This document shows positions 6,446-10,723 of a stretch of DNA of 10,723 nucleotides, piece by piece. The notes beneath the pieces are model-generated. The model was not told the origin of the DNA. It did no database searches and was given only the letters and a program-made list of their open reading frames with translations. This DNA comes from PR03 sp031362725 (lineage in GTDB: Bacteria > Myxococcota_A > UBA9160 > PR03). The first letter of the stretch is position 1, and the number at the start of each line of letters is the position of its first letter. A program made the position numbers and the translations under genes. The stretch lies in assembly GCA_031362725.1 (NCBI GenBank), contig JANLTC010000350.1, positions 1-10,723 of the forward strand. Direction: 5' to 3'.

Positions 6446-7630
6446 ATGAGCGACCCGGCCGCCCTCGACTTCGATCGCCTCGACCTCGCCACACTGCGCC
6501 GCCGCAGCGGTGAGAAGTGGCAGCTCTACGGGCCCGACGTGCTGCCGGCGTGGGTCGCCGAGATGGACTTCCCGATCGCCGCGCCGGTGCGCCGCGTACT
6601 CGCGAGCGCGCTCGCGATCGACGACCTCGGCTATCCGCTCGACGTCCAGCCCGACGCACTCCCGGCGGCGTTCGCCGAGCGGATGGAGGCGCGCTTCGGC
6701 TGGCGCCCCGATCCGCGCGGCATCGAGGTGATCACCGACGTCGTGCAGGGAATCTACGTCGCGATCGACCAGTTCAGCGCCAGGGGCGAGGGCGTGGTCG
6801 TGCAGACGCCGGTCTACGCGCCGTTCCTATTCGCGGTGCGAGAACTCGAGCGCCGGCTGGTCGAAGCGCCGCTCGTCGCCGGAGCGTCGCGCTACGAGAT
6901 CGACACCGATGCGCTGCGCGCTGCGATCGATCCGCAGACGCGGATCTTCCTGCTCTGCAATCCGCAGAATCCGACCGGCCGGGTCTTCGAGCGCGGCGAA
7001 CTCGAGGTGCTCGCGGAGATCGCGATCGCGCACGATCTCGTCGTCGTCAGCGACGAGATCCACGCCGATCTGGTCTACGCGGGGCACCGGCACATTCCGT
7101 TCGCGTCGCTCGCGCCGGAGATCGAGGCGCGCACGTTGACGCTGACATCGGCGACCAAGGCCTTCAACATTCCGGGCCTGCGCTGCGGCATCGCGCACTT
7201 CGGCAGCGAGGGGTTGCGCAAGCGCTTCCAGCGCGTGCCGCGACACGTCCGCGGCGGACTCGGTTCGCTCGGCCAGGCGGCGACGCTCGCGGCCTGGCGC
7301 GAGGGGCAGCCGTGGCTCGACGCGGTGGTCGCGTACCTCGACGACAACCGGCGCAGCGTTGCGCGCTTCGTCACCGAGCGACTCCCTGGCGTCCGCAGCT
7401 TCGAACCCGAGGCAACCTTCTTGGCCTGGCTCGATTGTCGCGCGCTCGAACTCGAGCCGTCGCCGCAGAAGTTCTTCCTCGAGCATGCACGCGTGGCACT
7501 CTCGGACGGCGCCGTTTTCGGCGTGCCGGGCCGCGGCTTCGCGCGGCTGAACTTCGCGACGTCGCGGCCATTGCTGGGCGAGATCACCACCCGCATCGAA
7601 AAATCGCTGCGAGAGCGCGGCACGCGGTGA
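6446..7630 (+). CDS. MalY/PatB-type pyridoxal-phosphate C-S lyase (cystathionine beta-lyase-like aminotransferase fold)
   Basis: A 394-residue fold-type I PLP enzyme. The MalY/PatB subgroup shows in WVAEMDFPIAAPV (36-48), LGYPL (61-65), QTPVYAPF (120-127), CNPQNPTGRVF (171-181), VSDEIHADLVYAG (201-213), the PLP lysine K238 in SATKAFNIPGLRCG (235-248), SDGAVFG (353-359) and R367 in FARLNF, which should bind the substrate carboxylate. Enzymes of this group cleave the C-S bond of cystathionine or other cysteine S-conjugates to a thiol, pyruvate and ammonia; some act as aminotransferases. It may thus release a thiol from a cysteine conjugate within the pathway, but ordinary methionine-related metabolism is equally possible. 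The ATG is 31 bases after the preceding LLM gene, and a clear Shine-Dalgarno is not seen. Size and motifs are normal. Confidence 0.88.
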   Translation: MSDPAALDFDRLDLATLRRRSGEKWQLYGPDVLPAWVAEMDFPIAAPVRRVLASALAIDDLGYPLDVQPDALPAAFAERMEARFGWRPDPRGIEVITDVVQGIYVAIDQFSARGEGVVVQTPVYAPFLFAVRELERRLVEAPLVAGASRYEIDTDALRAAIDPQTRIFLLCNPQNPTGRVFERGELEVLAEIAIAHDLVVVSDEIHADLVYAGHRHIPFASLAPEIEARTLTLTSATKAFNIPGLRCGIAHFGSEGLRKRFQRVPRHVRGGLGSLGQAATLAAWREGQPWLDAVVAYLDDNRRSVARFVTERLPGVRSFEPEATFLAWLDCRALELEPSPQKFFLEHARVALSDGAVFGVPGRGFARLNFATSRPLLGEITTRIEKSLRERGTR

Positions 7631-7643
7631 TAGGCTGCGGCCC

Positions 7644-8864
7644 ATGCCGCTCACCATTCGCGATCCCGAGGTCATGGGTGTCACGGCCAGCAGCGTGACG
7701 CTCGCGTTCCGTGTCGAAGACGCTGCCGGCGCCGCGGATGCGGCCGCGCGTGTCCTACTCGACGGCGAGCTGCGGGCGCGCAGCGAAACCAGCGCCGGCG
7801 CGCGTCTGGTGCGCATCGAAGGGCTCGACCCGGACACCGAGTACACGCTCGCGATCGAGGTCGATGGCGCCGCGCGTCCCGCGCCCGATCGCTATTTCCC
7901 GGAGCGCGTGCGCACGCTGCCTGCGCCGCGCGCACGCCGCACCGCCACCTTCGCCACGCTGAACGATCTCCATTTCGGCGAGCCCCGCTTCGGCGGCCAG
8001 CTCACCGCCGATCACGAGTACGGCGATGCCGCCGAAGGCTTTCCGGTGATCCGCGCCGACGACACCGAAGTTCCCTACTGGCGTCTGATGAACGACGATG
8101 CGATCGCGGAGATCAACGCCGCGAACGTCGACGCCGTGGTGGTGAAGGGCGACATCGCCGATCGCGGACTGCCCGAGCAGTTCGGCTTCGCGCGCGAGGC
8201 GTTCGCGAAGATCCGCGCGCCGCACCACGCGTTCCTCGGAAACCACGACTATTACGGTCGCCACAACGGCGCCGGCGAAGTGGATGGCTACGCGCTGCTC
8301 GGCCAGGCGCCGGCGCCACGCAGTGTCGATCTCGGCGGCTGGCGGCTGGTGCTGCTCGAGACGGCCGAGCCGGGCGATCACCACGGCGTCTTCGACGACG
8401 ATCGCCTGCAGTGGCTCGCGGAAGCGCTCGCCGAGACGCACGAGGAAGCGATCCCGACGCTGTTGCTGATGCATCACCAGCCGGTGCCGCCCGAGAAGCG
8501 CGACTCATACCCGAACTCGATCGGCATGCTGCCCGAGCACTCGCTGCCGTTCTTCGACCTGATCGGCGCGAACCCGCAGGTGAAGGGCGTACTGATCGGC
8601 CACACCCATCGCAATCGCGTGCGGCGCTATCGGGCGTCGGGCACGACGCCGTTCGTCGAGGTGAACTGCACCAAGGACTACCCGGGCGGCTGGGCGCACT
8701 ACGAACTCTACGACGACGGCTCGTTCCGCCAGGAGGTGCGCCGTACCGGCAGCACGCGGGCGCTCGCGCACTCGACGCGCTGTCGCGAGTGCTTCCGCGG
8801 CTTGTACCGCGATTTCGCGCTCGGCGCGCTCGGCGAGCGGAGCTTCGTCGCGGGAGGACGCTGA
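7644..8864 (+). CDS. Calcineurin-like metallophosphoesterase with N-terminal fibronectin-III-like domain
   Basis: A 406-residue two-domain protein. Residues about 10-92 look like a beta-rich fibronectin-III-type domain (SSVTLAF, then GLDPDTEYTLAIEVDG). From about 102 on a dimetal phosphoesterase follows with all core motifs: NDLH (D108, H110), GDIADRG (D170), GNHD (N200, H201), MHHQP (H277) and GHTH (H320, H322). Such enzymes hydrolyse phosphomonoesters or phosphodiesters, including cyclic nucleotides. No signal peptide is seen, so it should be cytoplasmic, unlike many secreted enzymes with this domain order. A C-terminal CRECFRGLYRDFALG segment (C380, C383) adds two close cysteines. The ATG lies 13 bases after the PLP enzyme gene with no evident Shine-Dalgarno, and the stop is 3 bases before the amidase. 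Its link to the redox genes is unclear; signalling turnover or removal of phosphate from an intermediate are options. Confidence 0.87.
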   Translation: MPLTIRDPEVMGVTASSVTLAFRVEDAAGAADAAARVLLDGELRARSETSAGARLVRIEGLDPDTEYTLAIEVDGAARPAPDRYFPERVRTLPAPRARRTATFATLNDLHFGEPRFGGQLTADHEYGDAAEGFPVIRADDTEVPYWRLMNDDAIAEINAANVDAVVVKGDIADRGLPEQFGFAREAFAKIRAPHHAFLGNHDYYGRHNGAGEVDGYALLGQAPAPRSVDLGGWRLVLLETAEPGDHHGVFDDDRLQWLAEALAETHEEAIPTLLLMHHQPVPPEKRDSYPNSIGMLPEHSLPFFDLIGANPQVKGVLIGHTHRNRVRRYRASGTTPFVEVNCTKDYPGGWAHYELYDDGSFRQEVRRTGSTRALAHSTRCRECFRGLYRDFALGALGERSFVAGGR

Positions 8865-8867
8865 CGC

Positions 8868-10253
8868 ATGAATGTCGCGGCGGCGTCGGCGGCCGAATTC
8901 GCGCGCGCGATTCGCTTGAAGCAGATGTCGTCGCGCGAAGCCGTGGAAGCGTGTCTGGCGCGCATCGCGCACGTCAACCCGGCGTTGAACGCAGTCGTGG
9001 CGATGCGAGAGGACGATGCGCTGCGCGATGCGGACGCCGCGGATGCTGTGCTCGCGCGTGGCGGTTCGATCGGCTCGCTTCATGGCGTGCCGATCACGAT
9101 CAAGGATTCGTTCGACACGGCCGGACTGGTGACTACCTGGGGCACGCCGGGTCGCAAGGGCTTCGTGCCCGACGCCGACGCCTCCGCGGTCGCCCGCCTG
9201 CGCGCGGCTGGAGCGATCGTGCTGGGCAAGACCAACACGCCCGAGTTCACGCTGGGCTACGAGACGGTGAATCCTGTCTACGGACGAACCAATAATCCCT
9301 ATGACATCGCGCGCACGCCGGGCGGATCGAGTGGCGGCGCGGCCGCGATCATCGCCGCCGGCGGCGTGCCGCTCGATCTCGGCTCCGACACCGGCGGCAG
9401 CATCCGCTTGCCGGCGCATTTCTGTGGCATCGCCGGCATCCGCCCGACGCCGGGTCGCGTGTCGCGCGCCGGGCACGCGATCGGACCGGGCACCGCCACC
9501 GATGCGCTCACGACGATCGGACCGCTCGCGCGGCGCGTCGAGGATCTCGTGCTGGTGCTGCCGCTGCTGGTGGGGCCGGACGGGTGCGATCCGTTTCTCG
9601 CACCGGTCACGCTCGGGGATCCCACCGGCGTGACGCTCGCAGGTCTTCGCGTCGCGCTTTTCGTCGACAACGGGATCTCCGCGGCCGATGCGCCGGTTGC
9701 GGACGCCGTGCGCGCGGCGGCCTCGGCGCTTTCGGCTGCAGGCGCGCGCGTGGTCGAGTACCGGCCGCCGACCGTCGCGCGCTCCGTGCCGCTCTTCATG
9801 GCTGTCCTGCTGATCGACGGCGGCGCTGGCATCCGGCGGTTGCTGGGGCGGGCCGGCACGCGCGTCGAGGACAGCGCGCTCGCGGGCTTCGCCGCACTGC
9901 CTGCGTTGCCGGTCGAAGAGCGCGTGCGCGTCCTCGACGAGTGGGACCGCTTCCGCAGCGATCTGCTCGCAGAGACACGCGACATCGATCTGCTGGTGTG
10001 CCCCGTGAACTCGCACGCCGCACTCCGCCACGGCGAGGTCGACGCGGAGATGCTCGCGTTCACGCACACGATGGCGTGGAACCTCGGGGGCTGGCCCGCC
10101 GCCGTGGTGCGTGCGGGCACGTCGCCGGAGGGGCTCCCGATCGGTGTGCAGCTGGTAGCGCAGCCGTGGCGCGAAGACGTCGCGCTCGCGGCGGCGGCCC
10201 ATATCGAACTCGCGCTCGGCGGCTGGCAGCCGGCGCCGGAGGTTTCCGCTTGA
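8868..10253 (+). CDS. Amidase signature family hydrolase
   Basis: A 461-residue amidase-signature enzyme that hydrolyses a carboxamide through the Ser-cisSer-Lys triad. The triad is visible as K79 (VPITIKDSFD), S154 (RTPGGSSGGAAA) and nucleophile S178 (GSDTGGSIRLPA); the spacings 75 and 24 are the same as in fatty acid amide hydrolase (K142-S217-S241). Other family marks are LHGVPI, GKTNTPEFTLGYETVN (120-135), NNPYDIARTPG and PLARRVEDLVLVLPLL. The length fits stand-alone amidases rather than GatA, and no GatB or GatC is next to it. The ATG at 8868 has GGGAGGA about 9 bases upstream, within the end of the preceding gene, which stops 3 bases before it. It overlaps the DoxX-like gene by 4 bases. 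Substrate type (aryl, acyl or heterocyclic amide) is unknown. Confidence 0.92.
   Translation: MNVAAASAAEFARAIRLKQMSSREAVEACLARIAHVNPALNAVVAMREDDALRDADAADAVLARGGSIGSLHGVPITIKDSFDTAGLVTTWGTPGRKGFVPDADASAVARLRAAGAIVLGKTNTPEFTLGYETVNPVYGRTNNPYDIARTPGGSSGGAAAIIAAGGVPLDLGSDTGGSIRLPAHFCGIAGIRPTPGRVSRAGHAIGPGTATDALTTIGPLARRVEDLVLVLPLLVGPDGCDPFLAPVTLGDPTGVTLAGLRVALFVDNGISAADAPVADAVRAAASALSAAGARVVEYRPPTVARSVPLFMAVLLIDGGAGIRRLLGRAGTRVEDSALAGFAALPALPVEERVRVLDEWDRFRSDLLAETRDIDLLVCPVNSHAALRHGEVDAEMLAFTHTMAWNLGGWPAAVVRAGTSPEGLPIGVQLVAQPWREDVALAAAAHIELALGGWQPAPEVSA
10238..10242 (+). promoter_or_regulatory. Shine-Dalgarno deciding the TTG start at 10250
   Basis: GGAGG inside the end of the amidase gene lies 7 bases before a TTG whose frame is the DoxX-like protein. 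This favours TTG (overlapping TGA as TTGA) over the ATG about 11 codons further in. Confidence 0.65.
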
Positions 10254-10651
10254 GTCTTCCGAAGCGCATCGGCTGGTGGGTGATGGGCGCGTTCTATGCG
10301 TTCGCGGGCGTCAATCACTTCCTCTCGCCGGCGTTCTACGTCCAGATCATGCCGCCGTATCTGGGAGCGCACCGCGAACTGGTCGAGTTGTCGGGCGTCG
10401 CCGAGTTTGCGCTTGGGCTCGTCGCGCTGGTGCTGGCGCCGCGCGTGCCGCGGATCCGACGCTGGACGGCGTGGGGAATCATCGCGCTGTTGATTGCGGT
10501 GTTTCCGGCGAACCTCCACGTCGCGCTCCACAACGTCGCAGTCGGCGGCGCGAGCGAAGGCCTCGGCGCCCTCAACTGGGTGCGGCTGCCGCTCCAACTC
10601 GTACTGATCGGGTGGGCGTGGATCTACACGCGCACCGACACGAGCGACTAG
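10250..10651 (+). CDS. DoxX-like small integral membrane protein
   Basis: A 133-residue membrane protein with about four hydrophobic segments: IGWWVMGAFYAFAGVNHFL (about 7-25), VAEFALGLVALVLA (about 50-63), WGIIALLIAVFPANLHVAL, and the C-terminal LPLQLVLIGWAWIY. The phrases AGVNHFLSPAFYVQIMPPYL and ELSGVAEFALGL are typical of the DoxX-like/DUF4267-type group seen in many bacteria, whose role is poorly known; some DoxX proteins take part in quinone-linked sulfur or oxidative-stress redox. The chosen start is TTG at 10250, overlapping the amidase stop by 4 bases, with GGAGG 7 bases upstream; starting at the internal ATG would clip the first helix. It ends in TAG and is the last gene of the operon in this window. 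Confidence 0.82.
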   Translation: MSLPKRIGWWVMGAFYAFAGVNHFLSPAFYVQIMPPYLGAHRELVELSGVAEFALGLVALVLAPRVPRIRRWTAWGIIALLIAVFPANLHVALHNVAVGGASEGLGALNWVRLPLQLVLIGWAWIYTRTDTSD

Positions 10652-10670
10652 GAGAGCGGAGGTGCCGGGC

Positions 10671-10696
10671 GTCAGGTTATTTTTTGTCAGGTTATT
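10671..10696 (+). repeat. Short tandem-like direct repeat in the 3' noncoding tail
   Basis: GTCAGGTTATT occurs at 10671-10681 and again at 10686-10696, separated by TTTT, giving a 15-base period. It is strikingly A/T-rich against the surroundings and follows the operon end by 19 bases. The T-run could help end transcription, but no convincing stem precedes it. It may be the edge of a dispersed repeat continuing beyond the window. Confidence 0.6.
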
Positions 10697-10723
10697 CAGT
10701 CAAACGGGGCGAATTGGCCGAGC

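Noticed and set aside
5278..6492. 404-codon minus-strand frame opposite the second LLM gene
   Set aside because: Antisense shadow of a well-matched TIGR03617-like protein.
8505..10202. 565-codon open frame on the minus strand opposite the amidase
   Set aside because: It is Arg/Ala/His-rich with no family motif and lies exactly antisense to a gene with a complete catalytic triad; GC-rich coding DNA gives such shadow frames.
10661..10685. Rho-independent terminator after the DoxX-like gene
   Set aside because: T-runs are present but no GC-rich stem immediately before them could be paired.
10652..10723. Frame open after the DoxX TAG up to the window end, a possible readthrough
   Set aside because: The translation has no family-like content and crosses a direct repeat; TAG is taken as a true stop here.

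Overview
The window is a very GC-rich bacterial segment that is almost entirely coding. Start codons are ATG, GTG and TTG, stops are TGA or TAG, and there is no rRNA, tRNA, insertion sequence or CRISPR array. Two luciferase-like monooxygenase (LLM) family proteins of the coenzyme F420 type and one DUF385/PF04075-like protein imply a host that makes F420. The proteins look to me like those of uncultured Myxococcota/Binatota-like (former Deltaproteobacteria) or possibly actinobacterial lineages, but the sequence alone does not settle the taxon.

Layout: (1) 1-674, + strand, the 3' part of an EamA/DMT-type transporter cut by the window edge. (2) 749-1081, - strand, a short membrane-anchored F420-dependent nitroreductase/quinone-reductase-like gene. 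It stops at an amber codon, but the same frame continues with family-like sequence to 671, so it is a premature-stop candidate. (3) 1082-1200, a divergent control region with two AACnnGTT palindromes. The one next to the + strand start fits the TnnAACnnGTTnnA form known for KstR-type TetR regulators. (4) 1201-10651, ten + strand genes, nearly all separated by under 35 bases or overlapping by 1-4 bases. In order they are: short-chain dehydrogenase (SDR), LLM oxidoreductase, a 161-base gap with a two-copy repeat, SDR, SDR, SDR, LLM oxidoreductase, MalY/PatB-like PLP C-S lyase, fibronectin-III-like plus calcineurin-like metallophosphoesterase, amidase-signature hydrolase, and DoxX-like membrane protein. 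(5) 10652-10723, a noncoding tail with an 11-base direct repeat around T-runs.

The long + strand block reads as one operon, or two joined at the 2882-3042 repeat gap. Its enzymes are classic catabolic redox types: four SDRs with NAD- or NADP-type cofactor loops, and two F420-type flavin-like oxidoreductases. They are combined with an amide hydrolase, a C-S lyase and a phosphoesterase. My inference is breakdown or remodelling of a hydrophobic or secondary-metabolite-like compound under a lipid-catabolism-type TetR repressor; the substrate cannot be read from the sequence. No wholly new system is evident. The best leads are the amber-interrupted gene, the paired operator-like palindromes, and the unusual grouping of this redox operon.
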